Positions 54,826-64,000 of a stretch of 64,000 nucleotides of DNA are shown here, in pieces. Both the position numbers and the translations under genes were made by a program. Origin of the DNA: Pandoraea aquatica (lineage in GTDB: Bacteria > Pseudomonadota > Gammaproteobacteria > Burkholderiales > Burkholderiaceae); NCBI RefSeq assembly GCF_902459565.1, contig NZ_CABPSN010000001.1, positions 558,001 through 622,000 of the forward strand. Direction: 5' to 3'. Within the stretch, counting starts at the first letter, position 1; every line of letters begins with the position of its first letter. Below the pieces are notes generated by a model that searched no databases, was not told where the DNA came from, and saw only the letters and a list, made by a program, of their open reading frames with translations.

Positions 54826-55986
54826 ATGAACAATACCCCGACGCTAGACTGGACCGAAGACGGTCGCCCCGTCACCGCCCGCTGGCGCTCAGAAGCCGGC
54901 GTCACGCCGCCGCGTCGCGTCGAAGTCGTCGACGACACCGTGACGGCCGACGAAGCCTATCAACTCGCCTGCGGCGGCACCGCTCTGCTCTATCGCGGCG
55001 ATTACCAGAACGCACGTCAGCTGATGCAAGCGATGGCACGTCGCGTGGACCGTCCGCCGCATCGCCCGCGTCGCAAACCGGCTGCCAAGGATGCCCCGGC
55101 CCCAAGTCCGGCCGACGCGTTCCACAAGCACCGCATGGCACAGGCGCAACGTGCGCGCATTCTCGGCATGGTGTTGATCCCGCTGGACGCCGACTACGGC
55201 ATCCCGCTGCGTCGCGCGCCGGAAGTTCGTGAAGCCTGCACCGAAGCATGGGGCGCACCGGACGCTAACGCCTCGGTCGCCTCGCTGCGTGAAATTCTCG
55301 GTCTGATCGGTGCGCACGAGTGGCGCAAGAAGGGTGTCGCGATCCCGGCACTGGGGGCTTCCATCCACCCGTGGTACGGCGTGTTCTCGCCCGTGCGCGG
55401 CGAGTATCTCCAACTGATCGATCAGGCGCCGCTGCCCGCCACGTCGCTCGCTTTCGACGTCGGCACGGGTACGGGCGTAATTGCTGCGCTGCTCGCCCGT
55501 CGTGGCGTTCAGCAGGTCATCGGCACCGACCGCGACGCCCGCGCACTGGCCTGCGCGCGGGAGAACATGACGCGTCTTGGTTACGACCGCTCGGTGAAGA
55601 TCGTCGACGCCGACCTGTTCCCGGAAGGCAAGGCACCGCTGATCGTTTGTAACCCGCCGTGGCTGCCGGCGAAGGCCAACGCGCCTATCGAGCACGCCAT
55701 CTACGATCCGGACAGCCAGATGCTCAAAGGCTTCCTGAACGGGCTCGCTGCGCACCTGAGCCCGGGCGGCGAAGGCTGGCTGGTGATGTCCGATCTCGCC
55801 GAGCATCTGGGCTTGCGCACGCGTGAGACGCTGCTGTCGTGGATTCACGGTGCGGGGCTCGTGGTGCAGGCGCGTCACGACGTGCGCGCGAATCACCCGA
55901 AGGCGGCCGACGCCAACGATCCTTTGCATGCAGCCCGACGCGCCGAAGTAACGTCGCTGTGGCGTCTGGGTGTGCGTCCCGCCTAA
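54826..55986 (+). CDS. Class I SAM-dependent methyltransferase with NPPW active-site motif
   Basis: The 386-residue protein has an N-terminal 170-residue region of unknown role (basic, with RPRRKP linker) and a Rossmann methyltransferase domain with SAM motif FDVGTGTGVIAALLARRGVQQVIGTDRDARAL. The catalytic motif is IVCNPPWLPA (residues about 277-286). The NPPW/Y motif marks enzymes methylating amide or amino nitrogens, such as PrmC/HemK or RlmF-type rRNA methylases. Target unknown. It may be an RNA or release-factor methylase. It ends near the convergent flavoprotein. Confidence 0.85.
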   Translation: MNNTPTLDWTEDGRPVTARWRSEAGVTPPRRVEVVDDTVTADEAYQLACGGTALLYRGDYQNARQLMQAMARRVDRPPHRPRRKPAAKDAPAPSPADAFHKHRMAQAQRARILGMVLIPLDADYGIPLRRAPEVREACTEAWGAPDANASVASLREILGLIGAHEWRKKGVAIPALGASIHPWYGVFSPVRGEYLQLIDQAPLPATSLAFDVGTGTGVIAALLARRGVQQVIGTDRDARALACARENMTRLGYDRSVKIVDADLFPEGKAPLIVCNPPWLPAKANAPIEHAIYDPDSQMLKGFLNGLAAHLSPGGEGWLVMSDLAEHLGLRTRETLLSWIHGAGLVVQARHDVRANHPKAADANDPLHAARRAEVTSLWRLGVRPA

Positions 55987-56035
55987 GCTCGGGGACGCAT
56001 GACTGGTGCATGACTCGTAAGTGATCCAAGAAGAT

Positions 56036-56055
56036 CCGACGGCGAACGCCGTCGG
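56036..56055. terminator. Hairpin between two convergent genes
   Basis: CCGACGGC (56036-56043) and GCCGTCGG (56048-56055) form a perfect 8-bp stem with a 4-nt loop, and outer arms GATCCGA/TCGGATC (56033-56039, 56062-56068) could form an alternative pairing. It lies between the methyltransferase and flavoprotein stops. A bidirectional terminator is likely, but no T-run is present. Confidence 0.4.
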
Positions 56056-56066
56056 TGAACATCGGA

Positions 56067-57365
56067 TCAGCGGTGCGCTTCAAGGTAAGCGGCCGCGCCA
56101 TCGCCCGCGACACAGGCGCTCGCAAAGCAGGCCGTCAGCAGATAGCCGCCAGTGGGTGCCTCCCAGTCCAGCATCTCGCCTGCGCAGAACACGCCGGGCA
56201 AAGCCTTCACCATCAGGTGGGCATCCAGTGATTCCAGCGACACACCACCGGCGCTGCTGATGACTTCGGCAATCGGCCGGACCCTGAGCAACGTCAGCGG
56301 CAAACGCTTGATGCCTACGGCCAGCGAAGCGGGATCGTTGAACGTCTCGCGAGACAAGCATTCGCGCAGCAGTGCCGCCTTCACGCCCGCGATACCCAAA
56401 CGACTCTGCAAGTGGCTCGCCATCGAACGTGACCCGCGCGGACGCGCCACTTCACCCGCCACGCGCTCTGCGCTCCAGTCCGGCAGCAAGTCCAGATAGA
56501 CCTGCGCGCTGCCGCTCGACCGGATGGCATCGCGAATCGGCGCGCACATCGCATAGACGAGACTGCCTTCGATACCGTGTTCGGAGATCACGAATTCGCC
56601 CTGCCGCGTGGTGCCATCGGGCAAGGTCATCGTGACGGACTTCACGGGATGACCCGCGAAGCGCTCGCGCATGTGCGGCGTCCAGTCCGCCTCGAAGCCC
56701 GCATTCGCCGGAATCAGCGGTGCGACGCTAACACCGTGCTCGCGTAGTGACGGCACCCACGCGGCGTCCGAGCCCAGTTGCGGCCAGCTCGCTCCGCCAA
56801 GTGTGAGCACCACCGCTTTCGCACGGACCTGACGCTCGCCGGACGGCGTAGCAAAGCGCAGATGATTCGGCCCCGCAGCGGCGTTCTCGTCCCACCCTAG
56901 CCAGCGATGCCGCACGTGCAGACGCACCCCCGTCGCGCGCAGGCGCGATAGCCACGCGCGCAACAAAGGTGCCGCTTTCATGTCGACGGGAAACACTCGA
57001 CCGGACGTGCCCACGAACGTGTCGACCCCCAAGCGGTGAGACCACGAACGCACGTCGTCCGCGCTGAAGCGACGCAACCACTGACCGACAGCCCCGGCGC
57101 GCTTGCCGTAGCGCGCCACGAACGGCTCGGCGGATTCGCTATGCGTGAGGTTCATGCCGCCCTTGCCCGCCATCAGGAACTTGCGCCCGACCGAGGGCAT
57201 GGCGTCGTACACGTCCACGCGCCAGCCCGCTGCCGACAGCACTTCGGCCGCCATCAGACCGGCCGGTCCCGCGCCGATCACCGCCACATCGACAACATCG
57301 ATGGTGTCGGTCGGTGCAGCGTTCGGATCGTCGGATGCGGAATGGAGTGCGTTCAATGGGGGCAT
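56067..57365 (-). CDS. HI0933/YhiN-like flavoprotein (TIGR03862 type)
   Basis: The 432-residue FAD protein has an N-terminal Rossmann motif (VAVIGAGPAGLMAAEVLSAAGWRVDVYDAMPSVGRKFLMAGKGGMNLTHS) of the HI0933 family, a central insert (FATPSGERQVRAKAVVLTLGGASWPQLGSDAAW), and the C-terminal EMLDWEAPTGGYLLTACFASACVAG motif close to FAD. The protein is one of the widespread YhiN-type flavoproteins; its reaction is not well established. The ATG at 57365 gives the usual N-terminus, although no Shine-Dalgarno precedes it; an ATG at 57428 is possible. Confidence 0.88.
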   Translation of the reverse strand: MPPLNALHSASDDPNAAPTDTIDVVDVAVIGAGPAGLMAAEVLSAAGWRVDVYDAMPSVGRKFLMAGKGGMNLTHSESAEPFVARYGKRAGAVGQWLRRFSADDVRSWSHRLGVDTFVGTSGRVFPVDMKAAPLLRAWLSRLRATGVRLHVRHRWLGWDENAAAGPNHLRFATPSGERQVRAKAVVLTLGGASWPQLGSDAAWVPSLREHGVSVAPLIPANAGFEADWTPHMRERFAGHPVKSVTMTLPDGTTRQGEFVISEHGIEGSLVYAMCAPIRDAIRSSGSAQVYLDLLPDWSAERVAGEVARPRGSRSMASHLQSRLGIAGVKAALLRECLSRETFNDPASLAVGIKRLPLTLLRVRPIAEVISSAGGVSLESLDAHLMVKALPGVFCAGEMLDWEAPTGGYLLTACFASACVAGDGAAAYLEAHR

Positions 57366-57615
57366 GCTGGAATAGGAGGAAAACCGGCGCGGGAAACCCA
57401 CGCGCCGAAGGCCGTTATTGTCCCACATCGGTGACGTATGGCGACGTCAAAAGCCCTGTCGATGTGACGCAAGAGCGCACTTTCGACGCGTTGGCGTTAC
57501 AATCGCTCCCCCCGCATTTTTCATCCGTCCTGTCGCCATCGACACGCCTGTCCGGCAACCGTTGCCAGTGCATGCGCGTCGTTCATGCTCAGGACGTTCA
57601 AACGTGGAGTCGCGC

Positions 57616-58365
57616 ATGTCGTCATCCGAACCGTCGTCGATGGGACGTACCGCTTACGCCAGTTTCGCCGAACGTTACGCCGAGATTGCCGTCACCAAAC
57701 CGCACAACGCGCTGTACGAGCGCCCTGCCACACGCCAGTTGCTGGGCGACGTCACGGGTCTGCACGTGCTCGATGCGGGCTGCGGACCGGGCATCAACAG
57801 CGCATGGCTTGTCGAGCAAGGGGCGACCGTCCATGGCATCGACGTGACGCCCGAAATGATCGAGCTTGCGCGCAAACGCTGTCAGGACATGACCGCCGAC
57901 TTCGACGTGCAGGATCTCGGCACGCCGTTCGGCACACTCGCTGACGACAGCTTCGACGCGATCGTCAGCGCCCTCGCACTCGATTACGTGGAAGACCTCG
58001 GGCCTACGTTCCGTGAATTCGCACGCGTCGCCAAACCCGGCGCAACGCTGGTCTGGTCGATGGGACACCCCATGCGCGACTGGCTCGACGAGCGCACGCG
58101 ACGCAACCGCAGCTACTTCGAAATCACACGCTTCGGTATGTACTGGAGTGGGTTCGGCGAGCCGAAGCCCTTTGTGGAGTCTTACCGTCGTCCGCTGGCA
58201 GGCATTCTCAACGCCGCCGCCGCGGCTGGCTGGCAGCTCGAACACATGGTCGAGCCGCTCCCGCTGCCGGAGATGAAAGCCGTCAGCCCCCGGCTCTATG
58301 ACGAGCTATCCCTGGCCCCCGCGTTCATGTGTCTGCGGGCACGGCTGGAGAAGCCCGCGCGATAA
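57616..58365 (+). CDS. Class I SAM-dependent methyltransferase
   Basis: The 249-residue enzyme has SAM motif VLDAGCGPGINSAWLVEQGATVHGIDVTPEMIELARKR and the downstream strand SFDAIVSALALDYVEDL typical of UbiE/small-molecule methyltransferases. It does not contain a NPPY motif. The ATG at 57616 has GGAG 8 nt upstream; the frame extends 66 codons further upstream but with low-quality sequence overlapping the flavoprotein leader. Substrate unknown. The two mini membrane protein genes start 43 bp downstream on the other strand. Confidence 0.85.
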   Translation: MSSSEPSSMGRTAYASFAERYAEIAVTKPHNALYERPATRQLLGDVTGLHVLDAGCGPGINSAWLVEQGATVHGIDVTPEMIELARKRCQDMTADFDVQDLGTPFGTLADDSFDAIVSALALDYVEDLGPTFREFARVAKPGATLVWSMGHPMRDWLDERTRRNRSYFEITRFGMYWSGFGEPKPFVESYRRPLAGILNAAAAAGWQLEHMVEPLPLPEMKAVSPRLYDELSLAPAFMCLRARLEKPAR

Positions 58366-58407
58366 ATTGGGTGCGGGTTTGGGCGCAGGCCACGCTCAGT
58401 TGAATCG

Positions 58408-58599
58408 TCACGATTCGTCGCGCGCACCCCACGGAATCAGCATCGTGGCGGTGCACGTCGCCCCCGCCAGTACGGCGGCCACGCCGTAGCGGGACACCTC
58501 GGGCAGGTTGAAGAGCAAACCGTGGATTGTGGCGAAAATGCCGCCCAGCATCACGAACGCGGCGATGGAGGCAATGCAGACGCGGGTATCGGAGCACAT
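58408..58599 (-). CDS. Mini membrane protein, paralogue A (63 residues)
   Basis: The 63-residue protein begins MCSDTRVCIASIAAFVMLGG, has two hydrophobic segments, and contains SIAAFVMLGGIFATIHGLLFN. This is nearly the same as the region of the neighbour at 58816 (about 80% identity over 26 residues by eye, with RV-IASIAAF, LGG-FATIHGLL conserved). GAGG precedes the ATG by about 7 nt. No family recognised. The tandem arrangement points to gene duplication. Confidence 0.75.
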   Translation of the reverse strand: MCSDTRVCIASIAAFVMLGGIFATIHGLLFNLPEVSRYGVAAVLAGATCTATMLIPWGARDES

Positions 58600-58815
58600 A
58601 CGGCACCTCGCAACGAGGCCACGCCCGTTGCGAAGCCAATGCTTCAATCACGAGATTTCACGAGACCGGCGGCGACGCCACATCGGCGCATGCCGGGGCC
58701 GCGCGAACTTCGGATGGCTTCGACGGCGTCCCTCGATTTCAGTGTAGGACGCCGTTTCGCAAACGGTAAGCCGTGCTTATACGGCCCGGCCTTCGTGCAG
58801 CGAAAATATCGGAAG

Positions 58816-59025
58816 TCAGGACTTTGACTTGGTCTCGGCCTCGCTGTCGCGCGGCCAGGGGGTGAGCATCACAACGACAAACAAGATGCCGAACATCACT
58901 GTGATCACCCCGCCATGCATGACGTGGGTTTTGTCGTAGAGCAAACCGTGGATGGTGGCGAATGCCCCGCCAAGCGTCATGAAGGCCGCAATCGAGGCGA
59001 TGACGACGCGAAATTCCGAGCCCAT
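58816..59025 (-). CDS. Mini membrane protein, paralogue B (69 residues)
   Basis: The 69-residue protein begins MGSEFRVVIASIAAFMTLGG, has two predicted transmembrane segments (about residues 6-28 and 37-54), and a charged C-terminus rich in Lys/Glu/Ser. It shares the central block with the 58408 gene, so the pair arose by duplication. A perfect AAGGAG lies 5-7 nt before the ATG, which makes it a convincing real gene. Function unknown; no membrane complex genes nearby explain it. Confidence 0.82.
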   Translation of the reverse strand: MGSEFRVVIASIAAFMTLGGAFATIHGLLYDKTHVMHGGVITVMFGILFVVVMLTPWPRDSEAETKSKS

Positions 59026-59217
59026 AGCGACTCCTTATAGTTATCGGCAATGGTGCCGCGCGCGAAGCTTCGTCAGTTCGCTACATCGGTTTGCTTCGTA
59101 ACTTCTTGCGGCAACACCAGTGTACGCCGAACGCCATGACTCGCCAATTGAGTCGTATGCCTAACCATCCGGGGTTTGATGCGCGTCAATATCACGGCTC
59201 TTTGTGGTCGTTTTCGG

Positions 59218-59277
59218 CCATGAGGCAGCCCGCCGAACCCCACCTTCACCTCATGGGAAGAAGGCTGCCTGGCGGGC
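59218..59277. other. Region able to form mutually exclusive helices
   Basis: CCATGAGG (59218-59225) pairs with CCTCATGG (59249-59256). GCAGCC (59225-59230) can pair with GGCTGC (59263-59268), and GCCCGCC (59228-59234) with GGCGGGC (59271-59277). These helices compete, suggesting a switching or pseudoknot-like structure, or just GC-rich chance. It lies in the 280-bp gap between the DUF1488 gene and the mini membrane genes, 190 bp before the second. Confidence 0.3.
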
Positions 59278-59305
59278 AGTTGCTCAACTGTCGCTCGGCG
59301 GTCGC

Positions 59306-59599
59306 TTAGCGACGCGCGCTCTGACTTTGCGCCCAGCGGAAATGCCCGCTACGTAGCAGGACGGGACCGGGAAGTCCCATCGCCAGATATTCGCGCGTGA
59401 GGGCATGGATGCGGCTGCGGCCGTGTTCGAACGCGTGAAGCAGGTCGTCGGCGCGTGCCGAGTGGGCGTGGAAGTGGGATTCCAGCGCTTCGGCGGAGAC
59501 GGCACAATCGATCGGCCGACCATTGACGACGACAGCAAACTCGATCGTCAGCTCTTCGTAATTGAACATGGGACGGTGATCCGGAAACTCGATCTGCAT
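59306..59599 (-). CDS. DUF1488-family protein
   Basis: The 97-residue protein opens MQIEFPDHRPMFNYEELTIEFAVVVNGRPIDCAVSAEALE, which fits the DUF1488 pattern: small beta-rich cytoplasmic proteins of about 90-100 residues with unknown role. The ATG at 59599 follows GGGGGTG. The frame extends 32 codons upstream without recognisable sequence. It stands alone between the mini membrane genes and the FMN reductase. Confidence 0.8.
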   Translation of the reverse strand: MQIEFPDHRPMFNYEELTIEFAVVVNGRPIDCAVSAEALESHFHAHSARADDLLHAFEHGRSRIHALTREYLAMGLPGPVLLRSGHFRWAQSQSARR

Positions 59600-59765
59600 G
59601 GCGGCACCCCCGGGTTGACGAAAGGACGCAATCGACGTGTCGGCCGACACGTTCCATCCAGCATAGTGCATCGCTGAACGATCGGAAAATTGCATCGCTT
59701 ATCGGTTCGTCACGATCGATTGGGGAAGGTTCCGGATCACTCGAATTTCGACATTTAGCGTTAAT

Positions 59766-59788
59766 TAATCATCGCAAGCTCATGATTA
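59766..59788 (-). other. AT-rich inverted repeat after the FMN reductase gene
   Basis: TAATCAT (59766-59772) and ATGATTA (59782-59788) form a perfect 7-bp inverted repeat with a 9-nt loop, 13 bp after the reductase stop, in a distinctly AT-rich 100-bp stretch. It could be a weak terminator or a regulator site of the DUF1488 gene. Confidence 0.35.
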
Positions 59789-59800
59789 CCAACAAGTAAC

Positions 59801-60367
59801 TCAACCAGCGACGTTGCGCCGACCGAGAAACTCAACGAAGCCTGCGACAAAATCCCGCAGTTGCTGACGCACGGCGTCGTCAACAAGATTGCCGTCCGCG
59901 TCGACGGCCTTGTTCGCGTGCGACACCATCAACCGCCCCTGCCACCACGGCGTGGTTTGCAACGTATGTAGCACCGGCAACCAGGCGTTCTGGCTGAGGA
60001 TGGTGCCGAAGCCACCGGGCGATGCGCCCATGATCGCCACCGGCTTGTCGCGGAACACCCGCGCACTATCCGCCGGCGGACGCGATAGCCAATCCAGTGC
60101 ATTCTTGAACACGCCCGGCATGCCGTTGTTGTACTCGGGCGTCGCGAGCAGCAGGCCGTCGGCCTGTGCAATGGCGTCCTTGAGCGTCGTCACAGCCGAC
60201 GGAATCCCGTCGCTCGCTTCCAGATCGCCGTCATATAGCGGAATGCCGTGAAGCGTTCTGACGTCTAACGTGACGCCCGCCGGTGCTACCGCCTTGGCTG
60301 CCATCAGCAAGGCCGTGTTGTAAGAGCCCTTGCGCAGGCTGCCGGACAAACCAATGATCGTCGTCAT
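59801..60367 (-). CDS. NAD(P)H-dependent FMN reductase (ChrR/azoreductase-like)
   Basis: The 188-residue flavodoxin-like protein has the FMN-binding loop GLSGSLRKGSYNTALLMAA and the family's LLLATPEYNNGMPGVFKNALDWLSRP signature. It reduces quinones, chromate or azo compounds in characterised relatives, and its physiological substrate here is unknown. It lies 62 bp downstream of astB on the same strand, which may mean co-transcription, but no ast-related role is known. Confidence 0.92.
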   Translation of the reverse strand: MTTIIGLSGSLRKGSYNTALLMAAKAVAPAGVTLDVRTLHGIPLYDGDLEASDGIPSAVTTLKDAIAQADGLLLATPEYNNGMPGVFKNALDWLSRPPADSARVFRDKPVAIMGASPGGFGTILSQNAWLPVLHTLQTTPWWQGRLMVSHANKAVDADGNLVDDAVRQQLRDFVAGFVEFLGRRNVAG

Positions 60368-60429
60368 CGAATCGACTCCTTTCGTTGCAAAGCGGAATGG
60401 GTTGACGGTGGCGTGATGCTCGGTGCGGC

Positions 60430-61794
60430 TCAGGACACGCGTTGGAAGGGGTACAGGCTGCTGCCGAGACCGAGCAGTTGCGTGAGTTCGTCAAGCGCGG
60501 TGCGGCACTCGTTCAGCAACGCCGGATCGGCCAGATCGGCCACCGCTAGCCGGTCGCGGTAGTGACGTTTCACCCAATCGGTCAACGTGGCGTAACGTGC
60601 GTCGTCCATCCACAGCCCCGCGTGCGTCGCCTGACGCTCCTCGTCGGTGAGCACCACGCGCAGCCGCAGACACGCGGGCCCGCCGCCGTTACGCATGCTT
60701 TCGCGCAAATCGAAGACGTGCAGCTCGCGAATCGGCCCGCCGCTGGCGACCAGCGACTCCAGATAACGCCATACGGCCGGGCGCTCGCGGCATTCCTGTG
60801 GCACAACCAGCCGCATGCCGCCGCCCGCCTTCGGCGAGCGTGCCAGCAACTGGCTGTTGAAAAGGTAACTGCCGACGGTGTCTTCCATCGACACGTCGGC
60901 CGCCGAGACCTCGACGACTTCGAGCGACGTGCCCTGCGTGGCCAGCCGCTCGCGCAGTGTGGCCAGCACGGCGGCCTGATCGAGGAACGCCTGCGCATGG
61001 CAGAACAGCACGTTGCCGTTGCCTACCGCGATCACGTCGTTATGGAAGACGCCTGCGTCGATGGCGTCGGGATGTTGCTGGGCGAAGACGACATCTGCCT
61101 CGTTCAACCCGTGCAGGCGAGCGATGGCCTGACTCGCTTGCAGCGTTTGACGCGCAGGAAAGCGCCGGGGCGCTGCGGCGGTGGCGAGGTCGTCGCGACC
61201 GTAGACGAAGAATTCGACGCCGCGCTCGCCGTACGCGCCGCACAGCCGCGTGTGGTTGGCGGCACCTTCATCGCCGAGCGACGGCCAGCCGGGCAAAGCA
61301 TCATGATGGGCAAAGCGAGCCTCGTCGGGAAACGCGGCACGCAGCACGCGCGACGTGGTTTCGTGCTCGATGGCGCGATGCAGCTTGCTGCAAAGGTTCG
61401 CTGCGGTGAAGTGCACGCGGGCGTCGGACGTGTCGGCCGACGGACTAACGGTGGCGGCATTGGCCGTCCACATACTTGCCGCCGAACAGGCAGCCCCCAA
61501 CAACGCCGGCGCACTGCGGGCGACCTCGCGGATGACGGTGCCGTCGTCCCCCGAAAACCCGAGCGTGCGCAACAACGCAACCGACGGACGCTCTTGCGGC
61601 GGCAACACGCCCTGCGCATAGCCCATGTCGGCCAGCGCCTTCATCTTGGCAAGCCCCTGCAACGCGGCCTCGCGCGGGTTCGACACCCGATTGGCGTTGT
61701 TAGCCGACGCCACATTGCCAAACGACAAACCCGCGTAGTTATGCGTGGGGCCGACCAATCCGTCGAAGTTGGCTTCGAGGGCAAAACGCGTCAT
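60430..61794 (-). CDS. astB: N-succinylarginine dihydrolase
   Basis: The 454-residue enzyme hydrolyses N2-succinylarginine to succinylornithine plus ammonia and CO2 (second step of the arginine succinyltransferase pathway). It begins with the family signature [18 protein letters not shown], and the C-terminal [16 protein letters not shown] holds the catalytic Cys. Length fits the usual 445-450. It follows astD on the same strand with an 83-bp gap. Confidence 0.96.
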   Translation of the reverse strand: MTRFALEANFDGLVGPTHNYAGLSFGNVASANNANRVSNPREAALQGLAKMKALADMGYAQGVLPPQERPSVALLRTLGFSGDDGTVIREVARSAPALLGAACSAASMWTANAATVSPSADTSDARVHFTAANLCSKLHRAIEHETTSRVLRAAFPDEARFAHHDALPGWPSLGDEGAANHTRLCGAYGERGVEFFVYGRDDLATAAAPRRFPARQTLQASQAIARLHGLNEADVVFAQQHPDAIDAGVFHNDVIAVGNGNVLFCHAQAFLDQAAVLATLRERLATQGTSLEVVEVSAADVSMEDTVGSYLFNSQLLARSPKAGGGMRLVVPQECRERPAVWRYLESLVASGGPIRELHVFDLRESMRNGGGPACLRLRVVLTDEERQATHAGLWMDDARYATLTDWVKRHYRDRLAVADLADPALLNECRTALDELTQLLGLGSSLYPFQRVS

Positions 61795-61877
61795 GTGAAA
61801 TCCTGAGAGAAAAACCCAAACCCGGAGACGTATATCCTACGGCACTGCGTACAGCAATCTGCGGCATTGTGCCCGAA

Positions 61878-63503
<1,626 letters not shown>

Positions 63504-63555
63504 TCACGCCATGGACACGCATAGAATACGAGTCAGCTTTAGGAGAATGCTCATC

Positions 63556-64000
63556 ATGACCGACGCCAAACGTTCGGCCCTTCGTCATTGGCTCAGTGAC
63601 GTACGCGAATCGCGAGATCATCCCCATGACGCCGGCATCGATCCTTGTGGTGTGCGCTGGCAGCGACACGCAGAAGGCGTGTTGGAACTGACGCCGCCCG
63701 GACTGGCGGCTAACGCCGACACGTCAGATGCGTCGGATTCGTCCGATGGCACCTCCCCATCTGCGGCAGGCTATCGTTATGACGCGATCCTGTCCTGCGG
63801 CATTCACGGCGACGAGACGGCCCCCATCGAAATCGTCGACGGTATTTTGCGCGACATCGCCGACGGAAAGTTGACGCTGCGCGAGCGTGTGCTCGTCGTG
63901 CTCGGCAATCCGGATGCCGTGCGTGCAGGTAAGCGCTATCTTGAATACGATCTCAACCGCCTGTTTCAGGGTGCGCATGCCAAACGCGCCGAGTCGCCCG
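63556..64000 (+). CDS. astE: Succinylglutamate desuccinylase, N-terminal part (cut by window end)
   Basis: The visible 148 residues match AstE, the zinc carboxypeptidase-like enzyme of the last step of arginine catabolism. The zinc-binding GIHGDETAPIE and the motif GNPDAVRAGKRYLEYDLNRLFQG are present. Between them and the N-terminus is an Asp/Ser/Thr-rich insertion (residues about 56-73) not usual in the family. ATG at 63556 has AGGAG 10 nt upstream; another ATG at 63547 sits too close to it. The gene is divergent from astD-astB, with a 196-bp gap that should hold both promoters. Confidence 0.93.
   Translation, partial: MTDAKRSALRHWLSDVRESRDHPHDAGIDPCGVRWQRHAEGVLELTPPGLAANADTSDASDSSDGTSPSAAGYRYDAILSCGIHGDETAPIEIVDGILRDIADGKLTLRERVLVVLGNPDAVRAGKRYLEYDLNRLFQGAHAKRAESP

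Overview
This is a GC-rich (about 65%), gene-dense chromosomal segment with tight operons and almost no mobile DNA. The gene set (GcvA-like LysR regulators, PiuC with a TonB receptor, a class I polyhydroxyalkanoate synthase with phasin and PhaB, an E. coli-type bcs cellulose cluster with bcsG, and an ast arginine-succinylation locus) fits a betaproteobacterium of the Burkholderiaceae, most like Pandoraea or Burkholderia. The assignment rests on gene content and family recognition only. No rRNA, tRNA, CRISPR array, prophage or replication origin was seen.

Layout. 1-3.4 kb: a truncated LysR gene, a TauE/SafE permease, a LysR gene and an AraC gene. 3.5-10.1 kb: iron uptake on the minus strand (Fur-box candidate, binding protein, permease, ATPase, probable terminator, TonB receptor, PiuC). 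10.2-12.6 kb: an OmpR-type two-component system preceded by three direct repeats with a 10-bp period. 12.7-14.9 kb: a ClC-type channel and trans-aconitate methyltransferase. 14.9-18.1 kb: metallophosphoesterase, cupredoxin, ECF sigma factor and anti-sigma factor. 18.1-22.5 kb: M23 peptidase, GAF-GGDEF diguanylate cyclase, acyltransferase and PAP2 phosphatase. 22.5-25.9 kb: PHA synthase, phasin and acetoacetyl-CoA reductase. 26.6-33.2 kb: a complete RND efflux operon ending in its TetR gene. 33.3-38.3 kb: MFS carboxylate transporter, ferredoxin-type reductase, tandem UspA and aldo/keto reductase.

38.4-51.1 kb is a six-gene cellulose operon transcribed leftward in the order bcsB-bcsZ-bcsC-bcsQ-bcsA-bcsG. 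It closes with a clear intrinsic terminator. The order differs from the familiar QABZC, no bcsE, bcsF or bcsR was recognised, and a possible 27-residue ORF fills the bcsC-bcsQ gap. Just upstream of bcsB lies a 265-bp non-coding element with 29-bp terminal inverted repeats between TA dinucleotides, which looks like a MITE.

51.7-64 kb: a small unknown gene that looks frameshifted, a HAD phosphatase, a FUSC exporter, two methyltransferases, a flavoprotein, two tandem paralogous mini membrane proteins, a DUF1488 protein, an FMN reductase, and arginine catabolism genes (astD-astB leftward, astE divergent and cut by the window end).

The clearest functional links are Fur-type control of ferri-siderophore uptake, c-di-GMP production (GGDEF) with a PilZ-containing cellulose synthase, and carbon storage by the PHA cluster. 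The best candidates for under-described biology are the rearranged bcs operon with its small ORF and upstream MITE-like element, the frameshifted small gene at 51.7 kb, and the paired mini membrane proteins at 58.4-59.0 kb.
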